From the NCBI RefSeq assembly GCF_021654795.1, contig NZ_AP025344.1:4340501-4404500 (forward strand): a DNA stretch of 64,000 nt, given 5' to 3'. The DNA is from Paenibacillus dendritiformis (lineage in GTDB: Bacteria; Bacillota; Bacilli; Paenibacillales; Paenibacillaceae). Position numbers and translations under genes: made by a program. The notes below the pieces were generated by a model. That model worked only from the letters and a program-made list of their open reading frames with translations, was not told where the DNA came from and ran no database searches. This document shows positions 1-8,335 of the stretch, in pieces (within the stretch, counting starts at the first letter, position 1; every line of letters begins with the position of its first letter).

Positions 1-1197
1 GGCATAGTCCCGCTCCAGCTGCAGCTGCCGTTCCCGATCGAGCTTCGCCTGCTGCTGCCGGCGCGCTTCCTCTTCCTTGGACAGAGGCGGCTCAGCTGCG
101 GAGAAGGCTTCCTCCAGGCGGCTTCGCTTTTCCTTCATCCGGGTGATGCGCTCCCGTTCGCCCGCAGTAAGCTGTAAGGCGGCGTCGCGCCAAGCCGTGC
201 CAGAAGCTGCCGCTTCGGCCGCCGTCAGCCGTCCCGCCTCCAGCGCCGCTCTGACGATGACGCCATGGAATGCGGCGAGGTTGCGCTGAATGCGGATTTC
301 TTCCTCGCTACGCGCTCCTGCCGAAGCTCCGCTGCCCTCCTTATCGCCCCCGAGCTGGAGGAAGCTCTCGAGCACGCGGCACGATTTGCCGTCCGCCGGG
401 GACGACTCAGCCGAACAGGCCGCCTCCCGCCATGCCCGCAGCAAGCGGCTGTTCTCCTCGGCCGCGTCGCGGAAGCCGCGAACCATCGCCCGCAGCACGG
501 CAGGGTCAAGCTCTGCCGCGAGAGAATCGGTATCCGCATAGGCGAACAAGGCTTCCACTCCTCCCGACTTCGACGGAATGAAGCTGGCGGCTTGCGACGG
601 ATACACATCCCGCTCCAACACGGGCTTTAGTGACGTTCCCCGGGCGGCGGAATCCGTAGCGATGCCCAGGTACTGCGTGCGGACAACGCCGGAGGTAACA
701 TGCAGATCCGTCCATCCGGCGCCGGGATCGACATGCACGGCGAACTGAGTGCCGCGGACAGCCATCACGGTCGTTGGCGTTTCCAATTCGAAGCGATCAT
801 CCACGCCCATAATCGACTTTACTTTGGCAAAGACGGAGCCCGCCCATACGGCGATTTTCGTTTTGGCTCCTTTTTCGCCATCCAATTCCGTAAAGGCTAC
901 ATCCGCCTCTTCTCCGATCGTCAGTTCGTCCTCCTCGTCTCCGCCGACCAGTTGAAGCACGACGCGGGATTTCGATCCGGTGACAATCCGGTCTCCTTGA
1001 TTGATGCTCATATTTTTGAATAATTGCAGCGGCTTGCCGCCGCCTGATTTCGTCACGGTGGCCGTTCCTTTCCATTCCTTCACGAGAGCTACGCGCACCG
1101 CCTTGTCGGCAGCCGCAGCCGGCACAGGCCGGATAAGCCCAGCCACTAGCAGGCAGCATGCGATAATGCACATGAGATTCCATCTCCGTCGTTGCAC
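1..1197 (-). CDS. Exported FecR-domain protein (C-terminus beyond the left edge)
   Basis: The frame opens with GTG at 1197, chosen over an in-frame ATG at 1173 because a GGAGGG box lies five bases upstream of the GTG. Residues 1-30 form a signal peptide: an Arg-rich start, the hydrophobic core IIACCLLVAGLI and an AAAAD cleavage region. Residues about 60-160 follow the FecR pattern: QGDRIVTG, a beta-rich stretch and TPTTVMAVRGTQFAV, whose RGTQF element is a hallmark. The rest is charged and probably helical, and is rich in Gln, Arg and Glu where it leaves the window. FecR proteins of proteobacteria are anti-sigma signal transducers; the role of free exported FecR domains in Firmicutes is not settled. 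It lies 103 bp downstream of the CHASE2 cyclase on the same strand, so the two probably form one operon and may act together outside the membrane (inference). Confidence 0.75.
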   Translation of the reverse strand, partial: MQRRRWNLMCIIACCLLVAGLIRPVPAAAADKAVRVALVKEWKGTATVTKSGGGKPLQLFKNMSINQGDRIVTGSKSRVVLQLVGGDEEDELTIGEEADVAFTELDGEKGAKTKIAVWAGSVFAKVKSIMGVDDRFELETPTTVMAVRGTQFAVHVDPGAGWTDLHVTSGVVRTQYLGIATDSAARGTSLKPVLERDVYPSQAASFIPSKSGGVEALFAYADTDSLAAELDPAVLRAMVRGFRDAAEENSRLLRAWREAACSAESSPADGKSCRVLESFLQLGGDKEGSGASAGARSEEEIRIQRNLAAFHGVIVRAALEAGRLTAAEAAASGTAWRDAALQLTAGERERITRMKEKRSRLEEAFSAAEPPLSKEEEARRQQQAKLDRERQLQLERDYA

Positions 1198-1300
1198 GTT
1201 ATCCCTCCTCTCCTTTACTATCGGATGAAAATGACCGAATTGCGAGTTTTTTTTACTTTTCCATCCTTTTTGCGTATGAAACCCGTCCTTCTGTCCTACT

Positions 1301-3154
1301 TCACGCCTCTTCTTGTTCGGCCAGCAGCTCGTAGACGAGCACCGGCTCCGATTTGCCCTTCAGCTTGAGAGGCCCAACCTCGGACATCTTGAACCGGCTG
1401 CCGAGTCGGCGCACCGTTTCTTCTCCGACCAGCACCTGTCCCGGCTTCGCTTGCGATTCCAGGCGCGCCGCAGTGTTGACCGTGTCGCCAATCGCCGTAT
1501 AATCGAGCCGGAGCGCTTCCGAGCCGATGTTGCCGACGACCGCTTCGCCGCTCTGAATCCCGATCCCGAATTGAACGGAAATATCCCGAGTCCCCAACGT
1601 CTGCTTCAACAGCTCCGCCCGTCTCACCAAGCTTAACGCGGCTTGCAGCGCATGTTCTTCATGCCGTTCCAGCGGATAAGGAGCGCCGAAGATGGCCATC
1701 ACGCCATCGCCGATGAACTTATCCAACGTTCCCTGGTGGCGGAAGATGACGTCGGCGCAAGCATGCAAATATTGATTGAGGACCTGAATGGTCTCCTCCG
1801 GGGCCAGCCGTTCCGAGAGCGGAGTGAAGCCCCGGATATCGATGAACATGACGGTAATATCGCAGCGCGTTCCGCCCACCCGAATCGGCTCCCTGGCTCG
1901 CAGCAGCTCCGTTACGATGGCGGGCGACACATACCGCCCGAAGAGCTCTTCCACCTGTTGGCGCGCCCGCCGCTCCTCCCGGCTGCGATAGGCGAGAAGA
2001 AGCGTGTAAGCGGCGGTCATCCCGCATATTTCGGTGAAATACGGAATGAATACCGAACCGCTCTCATAGACCCCGATCCAGATCACCGTATATAGCCCGG
2101 CGATCAGCAGGGCGCATCCTGCCCCCAGCACCCCCCGAACCCGGTTCCCGCACCAGGCGGCAGCGGCGATGCCGACGGCGAGCGCGAGCACGTTCCAGCC
2201 GAAGGGAGCTTCCTTATAGAAGCGCCCTTCCAGAAGCGATTGCACCATATTCGCATGGATTTCCACGCCGTGGAGCGTCATCGTCCGGCTCAGCGGCGTC
2301 ATGTGCTTGTCGCTGAGCGAGGTCGCATACGGGCCGATAAGGACCGTCGTATCCTGGTAATATGCGGCATCGACGACGCCGGTCAACACATCGACGAACG
2401 ACTGGCGATCGTATCCGTTCAGTTCGCTGTCTCCATAACCGTAAGCGGAAGTGAAGAAATCCGTCGCCACCTGATGCCGTGCATCCGCCGGTATCGGCTT
2501 GTCCCCCCGCAGCCAAGCCTGCTTCTCCTCATCCCAACGGATTTGTTCCTCTTCCGGGAGCATCCGGTTCGCAAGCAGCACGTCGAGCGACGGGATCATC
2601 CCGCCCTTCTCGTCGCGCAGCCCGAGCGTCATATGCCGAATGACCCCGTCCGGATCGGGAAGGACATTCACATGGCCCTGCTGCGCCTCCGGGACTTGCA
2701 GAGAAGCGGCCGGCCGATCGACGCGATCAACGAGCAGCGATTCCGCGTCAGGCTGACGCGATTGCAGGGTGACCTGAACCGGCAGGAAGACTTGCGGATA
2801 GCGCTGCAGCTGCTCGGACAGCAGCGTATCCTCCCGCTTGTCCGCAGCCGGATCGATGAGAAGCAGATCCAGCGCAACCGATCTGGCTCCGGCATCCATC
2901 AGATTTTTGATCATATCCGCATATACGCTGCGTGGCCAAGGAAACGGCCCCAACTGATTCAGGGATTCTTCGTCAATCGCAATAATCTTGATCCGATCGT
3001 CGGGAGCCTGCTCGGCCACGCTCTTGGTGCGCAGCGCATCGCGAAGGGCATGCTCCGCCATCTGGAACGAGCCCCCGGTTCCGAAGCAGTACACATACAC
3101 CGCCATGATGGTGACGAGGGCCGCGATCCCGATCGGAATACCGTAATTTTTCAT
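1301..3154 (-). CDS. CHASE2-domain receptor adenylate/guanylate cyclase (class III)
   Basis: A 617-residue membrane cyclase that should make cAMP or cGMP inside the cell in response to an outside signal. An N-terminal helix (about residues 7-25) is followed by an extracellular CHASE2 domain (about 40-310), recognisable from IIAIDEESLNQLGPFPWPR and VALDLLLID. Membrane helices follow at about 320-395, then a class III catalytic domain from about 430 to 605. It has a metal Asp in FIDIRGFTPLSERL (about D439), DKFIGDGVMAIFG (K479, D483) and AIGDTVNTAARLE (D557). The Lys of DKF and the Asp of IGDTVN fit adenylate rather than guanylate specificity (inference). It is first in a probable operon with the downstream FecR gene. 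No other second-messenger gene is nearby. Confidence 0.88.
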   Translation of the reverse strand: MKNYGIPIGIAALVTIMAVYVYCFGTGGSFQMAEHALRDALRTKSVAEQAPDDRIKIIAIDEESLNQLGPFPWPRSVYADMIKNLMDAGARSVALDLLLIDPAADKREDTLLSEQLQRYPQVFLPVQVTLQSRQPDAESLLVDRVDRPAASLQVPEAQQGHVNVLPDPDGVIRHMTLGLRDEKGGMIPSLDVLLANRMLPEEEQIRWDEEKQAWLRGDKPIPADARHQVATDFFTSAYGYGDSELNGYDRQSFVDVLTGVVDAAYYQDTTVLIGPYATSLSDKHMTPLSRTMTLHGVEIHANMVQSLLEGRFYKEAPFGWNVLALAVGIAAAAWCGNRVRGVLGAGCALLIAGLYTVIWIGVYESGSVFIPYFTEICGMTAAYTLLLAYRSREERRARQQVEELFGRYVSPAIVTELLRAREPIRVGGTRCDITVMFIDIRGFTPLSERLAPEETIQVLNQYLHACADVIFRHQGTLDKFIGDGVMAIFGAPYPLERHEEHALQAALSLVRRAELLKQTLGTRDISVQFGIGIQSGEAVVGNIGSEALRLDYTAIGDTVNTAARLESQAKPGQVLVGEETVRRLGSRFKMSEVGPLKLKGKSEPVLVYELLAEQEEA

Positions 3155-3370
3155 CCCAGCCCTCCCCCTGGCTGATAAAATGGAATATGTTCATATATTC
3201 AGTTGTTGCGGCGTTAACTATAACATTGTAGAACGAGGAAAGCATTCTTGGCAATGACAGCGGCCTCACTCCGGCTAGGCCGCGCGGAAGTCCCGATTTG
3301 CATAGAAAAATGCGGCTGTCCCCCGATGTTTAGGGATATTTGCGTAACGCATGACGGATTCTTTCCATAA

Positions 3371-3402
3371 ATAAAAAAAATCCCTGCTCTAAGCAGGGAC
3401 AA
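3371..3402 (-). terminator. Rho-independent terminator of the ferredoxin gene
   Basis: On the minus strand the arms TCCCTGCT and AGCAGGGA close a three-base loop and are followed by a run of T residues. It lies 29 bp past the ferredoxin stop codon. Confidence 0.85.
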
Positions 3403-3430
3403 GCTCACTCTATGTTGATGCCACGCAGTG

Positions 3431-3664
3431 TCAGTTGAACGGCGTATCCGCGATCTTGATCGAATCCGTAGGGCAGCCGTCGGCCGCATCCTGCAGATCG
3501 TCGTACAGATCTTCCGGAATCTCGGTGATTCCTTGGTTGTTGTCGCCTTCATATATCACTTCTGCGATGCCTTCATCGTCGTAGTCGTATATATCCGGAG
3601 CGGTTGCGCCGCACGCTCCGCAAGCGATGCATGTGTCTTTATCTACCCAAGTATATTTTGCCAT
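3431..3664 (-). CDS. fer: 4Fe-4S ferredoxin
   Basis: A 77-residue acidic electron carrier. The cluster ligands are CIACGAC (Cys 13, 16, 19) and a distal Cys in CPTDSIKI, which is the single 4Fe-4S arrangement of Bacillus-type Fer. The sequence between the ligands is Asp/Glu rich, as expected for docking to redox partners. The gene stands alone, with a clear terminator after it and a ribosome site (GGAGGGAACG) just before the ATG. Length and motif match the family closely. Confidence 0.93.
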   Translation of the reverse strand: MAKYTWVDKDTCIACGACGATAPDIYDYDDEGIAEVIYEGDNNQGITEIPEDLYDDLQDAADGCPTDSIKIADTPFN

Positions 3665-3800
3665 TGGTTCGTTCCCTCCTGTAATCAGAACAGTTCGTCA
3701 TGGTTCCTCCGTAATCAATATAATACAAACAGGGTTGAAATTCAAACGAAATCCTCGATTTTATCGCGTTCCCGCGCGGGTTCCCAATGCCCTACCCGCA

Positions 3801-5120
3801 TTAATCGGCTCGGTTGTCCCCGTCTCCTTCGCGGAGAAAATCCGTCTGAAGGGAGGTCCCCCTTACTTTATGGTTCCGCAGCAGCGCAGAAGGATCGTCT
3901 CCCAGCATACCCAGCGTGACGAGGGCGTTCTCCCCGTACTTGTCGCGGATCCGGTCCATCGCCTGGATGAGCTGCTCCCGCTTCGGCTGCTGTTCGAAGT
4001 CGAACAGATCGAGCTGAATCGCCGCCTCCTCCTTGGCCACCATATTCTGCCCCGTAATTCCGAGGAGCCGTATCGGCTGATCCTGCCGCCAATGCTGCTC
4101 ATAGAGGCGCCAGGCTTCGTCGAGCAGTCGGGCCGCATCGTCCGTCGGCGACTCCAGGGTCGCCGATCGCGTAATCGTCTTCATCTCCGGCGTGCGGATC
4201 GTAATCTGAACCGTCTGGGCCATCAGCCGCTGCCTGCGCATGCGGCGGGCGACCTGATCGGCCAGATTAAGCAGCACGCGGCGGACATCCTCCTTCGCGG
4301 TGACATCCTTCGGCAATGTCGTCGTATGTCCGACGGACTTGTTCGGCTCCCGTTCCGGGCGGACCGGCCCTTCATCCAGCCCGTTCGCCGCACGCTTCAT
4401 CCAGTGGCCCTGAACGCCGAACAGCGAGACGAGGCGGGCTTCATCCGCCTGGGCCAGTTCGCCGATCGTGCGGATCCCAGAACGCGACAGCTTCGCGGCG
4501 GTCTTGTGTCCAATGCCGAACAGTTCGCCGCACGGCCTGTGCCAGAGCAGCCTCGGCACATCCCGAATGCGAAGCACCGTAATGCCGTTCGGCTTCTTCA
4601 TATCCGAAGCCATCTTCGCCAACAGCTTGTTCGGGGCAATCCCGATCGAGCAAGGCAGCGACAGCTCGCCGCGGATGCGGTGCTGCAGCTCGTTCGCGAT
4701 ATCCAGGGGCGTGCCGAATAACTTCGAGCCGCTGATATCCATATAGCATTCGTCAATGGAGACGACTTCAACCAAAGGGGTATAATCGCGTGCAATCGCA
4801 ATAAATGCCTGTGAATAACGCCGGTACAGATAGAAATCCGGGCGGATCAGGACAAGTTGGGGACAGAGCCGCAGCGCCTGCTTCACGAGCATGCCGGTCC
4901 GTACGCCTCTCTTCCGGGCCGCATAGGAGCAGGTGACAATAATTCCCTTGCGCAGCTCGATGCTCCCCGCGACCGCCGTCGGCTTGTCCCGGTACGTCTC
5001 CGGGTCCTCGGCTTCATGAACGGAGCAATAAAATGCGTTCATATCCACATGGAGGATGACACGGCCCTTCGGCGGATAATGCCGATCGACCCGGTCACGC
5101 GCCTCTTCCTTACCGCCCAT
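3801..5120 (-). CDS. dinB: DNA polymerase IV (Y-family translesion polymerase)
   Basis: Low-fidelity polymerase for bypass of damaged template. The start is placed at ATG 5120, which has an AGGTGAG box six bases upstream; a GTG 36 bases further out would add 12 residues with poorer support. The protein then has 439 residues. Palm-domain motifs are ILHVDMNAFYCSVHEAEDP (first metal Asp) and VVSIDECYMDISGS (the second Asp-Glu pair). They are followed by the helix-hairpin-helix region (LFGIGHKTAAKLSRSGI) and the little-finger domain. The SIDECYMD form is nearer to Bacillus PolY1 than to E. coli DinB. The tail ends in a hydrophilic stretch; I did not see a convincing clamp-binding motif. Confidence 0.93.
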   Translation of the reverse strand: MGGKEEARDRVDRHYPPKGRVILHVDMNAFYCSVHEAEDPETYRDKPTAVAGSIELRKGIIVTCSYAARKRGVRTGMLVKQALRLCPQLVLIRPDFYLYRRYSQAFIAIARDYTPLVEVVSIDECYMDISGSKLFGTPLDIANELQHRIRGELSLPCSIGIAPNKLLAKMASDMKKPNGITVLRIRDVPRLLWHRPCGELFGIGHKTAAKLSRSGIRTIGELAQADEARLVSLFGVQGHWMKRAANGLDEGPVRPEREPNKSVGHTTTLPKDVTAKEDVRRVLLNLADQVARRMRRQRLMAQTVQITIRTPEMKTITRSATLESPTDDAARLLDEAWRLYEQHWRQDQPIRLLGITGQNMVAKEEAAIQLDLFDFEQQPKREQLIQAMDRIRDKYGENALVTLGMLGDDPSALLRNHKVRGTSLQTDFLREGDGDNRAD

Positions 5121-5265
5121 TTCTCTCACCTTTCTTCCTTCATGGAAGTGTTCCACAAGAGAACAACTGTTCTAGTTCCATTTTACCGCTTTTTGGAGGC
5201 CAATACAACCGCAGCACTTTTCTCCCCCGCACAAATTACGGACTATACATCTTTCTTTCGAATGC

Positions 5266-5271
5266 TATAAT
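5266..5271 (+). promoter_or_regulatory. Probable -10 element of cimA
   Basis: A perfect TATAAT 59 bp before the cimA start codon in an AT-rich patch. The -35 is weak (CTATAC at 17 bp spacing), so only the -10 is supported. Confidence 0.4.
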
Positions 5272-5329
5272 AGGAAAATATAGTTTCGGAACGGTATCGT
5301 CCGTGCACTAAATGAAGGGGGTTTCAAGT

Positions 5330-6943
5330 ATGTCGACATTCGTTTCCATTTTTGATACCACGCTGCGCGACGGCACTCAAGGCGAAGGAATCAGCCTGTC
5401 CGCGGATGATAAAATAAAAATCGCGCGCAAGCTGGACGCCTTCGGGGTGTCGTATATCGAAGGCGGGATTCCGGGCAGCAACGGCAAGGACATCGAGTTC
5501 TTCAAGCGGGTCAAGTCGTATTCCTGGCAAGCGAAGTTGACAGCCTTCGGCAGCACCCGCCGCAAAATGTCGCGGGCCGAGCAAGACGTAAGCCTGAACC
5601 GCATCATCGAAGCGGGGGTTCCCGCGGCGACACTCGTGGGCAAGTCGTGGGATTTCCACGTCCATACGGCGCTGGAGACGACGCTGGAGGAGAATCTGGC
5701 CATGATCTCGGACTCTGTCGCCTACTTGAAGCGGGCCCACATGGAAGTGATGCTCGATGCGGAGCATTTCTTCGACGGCTACAAGCATAATCCCGAATAC
5801 GCGCTGGCCGTGCTTCGCGCCGCCGAGGAGGCGGGAGCCGACTGGGTCGTGATGTGCGACACGAACGGCGGAACGCTGCCGCACGAGATCGCGAGCATCG
5901 TCCGCGACGTCAAAAGCCATGTCAACATCAAGCTCGGCATCCATACGCATAATGACTGCGAGTTGGCCGTCGCCAACACGCTGGCTGCGGTGGAAGCGGG
6001 AGCGACCCAGGTCCAAGGCACGATGAACGGCTACGGCGAGCGGTGCGGCAATGCCAATCTGTGCTCCATCATCCCGAATCTTCAGTTGAAGTTGGGATAC
6101 TCCTGCGTCTCCGCCGATCAGCTCAAGCAATTGACTTCAGTCGCACGGTATGTCAGCGAGATCGCCAATGTCAACATGCCGGTCAACCAGCCTTACGTCG
6201 GGAATGCCGCCTTTGCTCACAAGGGAGGGATCCACGTATCGGCGATTATGAAGGATTCCCGCACGTACGAGCATATCGAGCCCGGGGAGGTCGGCAACAA
6301 GCAGCGGGTGCTCGTCTCGGAGCTGGCCGGCCAGAGCAACGTCTTGTCCAAGGCGCAGCAGCTCGGTTATGAGCTGGATGCCAGCAATCCGACAACCCGC
6401 GCCATTATCGAGCGCATCAAAGAGCTGGAGCACCAGGGATACCAATTCGAAGGCGCGGACGCCTCGCTCGAATTGCTGCTTCGCCAGGCGACCGGAACGC
6501 ACGAGGAGCCGTTCACCTTCGCCTCTTTCAAAATGATCGTCGAGAAGGCGGCCGATCGTTCAGTCAATTCGGAAGCGATCGTGAAGCTGAATGTCGGCGA
6601 TGAGACGGTGTACATGGCCGCCGAAGGCAACGGGCCGGTGAATGCGCTCGACAACGCGCTGCGCAAAGCGCTCGTCCGCCATTACCCTTTTATTGAAGAT
6701 ATGCATCTCACCGATTATAAAGTACGCGTATTGGACGAGAATGATACGACAGCGGCCAAGGTGCGGGTCCTCATCGAGTCGACCGATTCTCAAAATACAT
6801 GGAGCACGGTCGGCGTCTCCAGCAACGTGATAGAAGCGAGTTGGGAAGCTCTGCTAGACAGCATACGGTATGCGCTTATGGGCAAAGAAAAGGTGGCTCT
6901 CGTTTCCGAACGCCGGGAACCGCTGGGGCTCGTTAACCATTAA
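5330..6943 (+). CDS. cimA: (R)-citramalate synthase
   Basis: Condenses pyruvate and acetyl-CoA to citramalate, the threonine-independent entry to 2-oxobutyrate and isoleucine. The start is ATG 5330 behind GAAGGGGG; an ATG six codons upstream overlaps that box and is rejected. The 537-residue protein has the HMGL-like TIM barrel: IFDTTLRDGTQGEGIS (metal and substrate Asp), the metal-binding HTHNDCELAVAN, and QGTMNGYGERCGN. This is followed by a C-terminal LeuA-type allosteric domain from about residue 400. The early TLRDGTQGEG and the overall length point to CimA rather than isopropylmalate synthase or homocitrate synthase. The gene is monocistronic, with a hairpin after it and no leu/ilv genes nearby. 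Confidence 0.9.
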   Translation: MSTFVSIFDTTLRDGTQGEGISLSADDKIKIARKLDAFGVSYIEGGIPGSNGKDIEFFKRVKSYSWQAKLTAFGSTRRKMSRAEQDVSLNRIIEAGVPAATLVGKSWDFHVHTALETTLEENLAMISDSVAYLKRAHMEVMLDAEHFFDGYKHNPEYALAVLRAAEEAGADWVVMCDTNGGTLPHEIASIVRDVKSHVNIKLGIHTHNDCELAVANTLAAVEAGATQVQGTMNGYGERCGNANLCSIIPNLQLKLGYSCVSADQLKQLTSVARYVSEIANVNMPVNQPYVGNAAFAHKGGIHVSAIMKDSRTYEHIEPGEVGNKQRVLVSELAGQSNVLSKAQQLGYELDASNPTTRAIIERIKELEHQGYQFEGADASLELLLRQATGTHEEPFTFASFKMIVEKAADRSVNSEAIVKLNVGDETVYMAAEGNGPVNALDNALRKALVRHYPFIEDMHLTDYKVRVLDENDTTAAKVRVLIESTDSQNTWSTVGVSSNVIEASWEALLDSIRYALMGKEKVALVSERREPLGLVNH

Positions 6944-6963
6944 TCTCTTCGCGGACAAGACGA

Positions 6964-7011
6964 AGGGGGAGGTCCCATTGCGGTACTCACTGCAATGGGA
7001 CCCCCTTGATT
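6964..7011 (+). terminator. Hairpin terminator after cimA
   Basis: Long stem: AGGTCCCATTGC pairs with GCAATGGGACC around a 10-base loop, with the outer AAGGGGG/CCCCTT extending it. Only a short mixed T-run (TTGATTCTTC) follows, so it may also act as an RNA-stabilising 3' end. Confidence 0.65.
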
Positions 7012-7148
7012 CTTCACCCTCGACTCGCCGGAAGACTGGAAAAAATACACTTTTCCCCCATGACGTTTACTCCGTAACAGGAATTCCTGCCAAGCACAGG
7101 GGCATCATCGCCTTCAGGAGGCATCGATGCCTCCTGCGGCTTGAACAT

Positions 7149-7508
7149 AGGAGGGAATTGCTGCTATTTTACAGTAATTTCGGCTCAATGAACCCACATC
7201 CGAGGAATTGCTGCAAATCTACATCATTTTAGGCCCTTTTGCTTCAAACCGAAGCGAAACGGGTGAAATTCCTGCAATTTTGCAGGATTCCCTTTCTGGT
7301 AAAAGTCGTCCATATCGAAATGCTGTATTTACGCAGGATTTCGCTTACCGAATAGGGTACCTGGAGAAATCGTGCGGTTTTGCGGATCTCCTATCAGATA
7401 GACATGTCTAGGGAAATCGTGCAGTTTTTCGGATTTGTCCTATCGGAAAGACGGGCCTGGGGAAATGGTGCAGTTTTAGCAGCCCGAATTTCAGCCTAAT
7501 GCACAGGC
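7149..7508 (+). repeat. Array of seven degenerate 47-60 bp direct repeats
   Basis: Units begin near 7149, 7201, 7262, 7316, 7363, 7411 and 7459. The last three are 48 bp apart and share the core GGGAAATCGTGCAGTTTT, a CGGAT..CCTATC middle and a short GGCCTG/GTCTAG end. Earlier units are more diverged (AATTGCTGC.. and AATTCCTGCAATTTTGCAGG forms). No open frame is conserved between units, and the spacing changes are not multiples of three, so it is not coding. It fills the space between cimA and the TlpA gene. Confidence 0.7.
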
Positions 7509-7530
7509 CTCTTTTCCGTTACCCCCAGTG

Positions 7531-8100
7531 TCAGTCAATGAGCTTGTCGATGGCCTTTTCCAGGTCCTTCGGCGGGCGCAGTCCGATGAACAGCTCGCGA
7601 ATGACTCCGTTTTTGTCAATCAAAATATTGGTCGGAAAGGCAATGCCGTTATACAGCTTGAAAGCCTCTCCCTTCTCGTCCCAGAGCACCGGGTTGACCA
7701 TCCCGTACTGGTTCACGAACTCCTTCGCTTTTTCCTTCGTATCATCATTCGTCACATTAACCGACAGAAGTTCGAGCTTATCCTTATATTTCGCATACAG
7801 TTTGACAAGATCAGGCGCTTCTGCCTGACACGGCGTGCACCAGGAAGCCCAGAAATTCAAAAAGATCGGTTTATCCTGCTTGCCGCCCACCTTATATTTC
7901 GTTCCTTCGGCGGTCTCGAGCGTGAACGGAGGCGCCAGCTTCCCTACTTGGGGGCCTGTCTCTTCCGGCAGGGCGACTTCGACTTCGGCCGACCCTTGTC
8001 TCATTTCGGTCGAAGAGACCGAAGACTGGCTGAGATTCTGCCACACCCCAAAGAGAATGAACAGCACGCCGATGATCAGCACGCCTGCACTCTTTTTCAT
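7531..8100 (-). CDS. Membrane-anchored thiol-disulfide oxidoreductase, TlpA/ResA family
   Basis: Reduces or exchanges disulfides on the outer face of the membrane, typically on apocytochrome c or envelope proteins. An N-terminal helix (residues 5-22) acts as an uncleaved anchor, followed by a short linker and a thioredoxin fold from about residue 50. The active site is WASWCTPCQAEAP (CxxC at about 90-93). The cis-Pro loop is NGIAFPTNILIDKNG, and VGKLAPPFTLETAEG is the usual AhpC/TlpA entry. Its 189 residues are normal for ResA-like proteins. No cytochrome c maturation genes (resBC, ccdA) are adjacent, so the substrate is unknown. The ribosome site is AAGGAGAG, slightly far (12 bp) from the ATG. 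Confidence 0.88.
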   Translation of the reverse strand: MKKSAGVLIIGVLFILFGVWQNLSQSSVSSTEMRQGSAEVEVALPEETGPQVGKLAPPFTLETAEGTKYKVGGKQDKPIFLNFWASWCTPCQAEAPDLVKLYAKYKDKLELLSVNVTNDDTKEKAKEFVNQYGMVNPVLWDEKGEAFKLYNGIAFPTNILIDKNGVIRELFIGLRPPKDLEKAIDKLID

Positions 8101-8335
8101 TTACGGTAATCTCTCCTTTATGCTTTCCGCGTTAGTTCTTAACCCCGTTGCCCGGGCCCGCACTCCGGCAGGCAAGTCTGAACATGTGCTTTTGTATGTA
8201 TTGTACCCTTTTTCTGCATAAAATACGATCCTTTCGCCCATTTGCCGCGGGTATGACTCCTTCCTCCCTTGGGAATAGTAACGACGTGATTGCAATGATT
8301 GCTCTCCAGATATTACGCAGGAAAGGAACCTGATC

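Noticed and set aside
5157..5329. T-box or leucine-type leader before cimA
   Set aside because: No AGGGTGGNACCGCG-like block or terminator/antiterminator pair was found.
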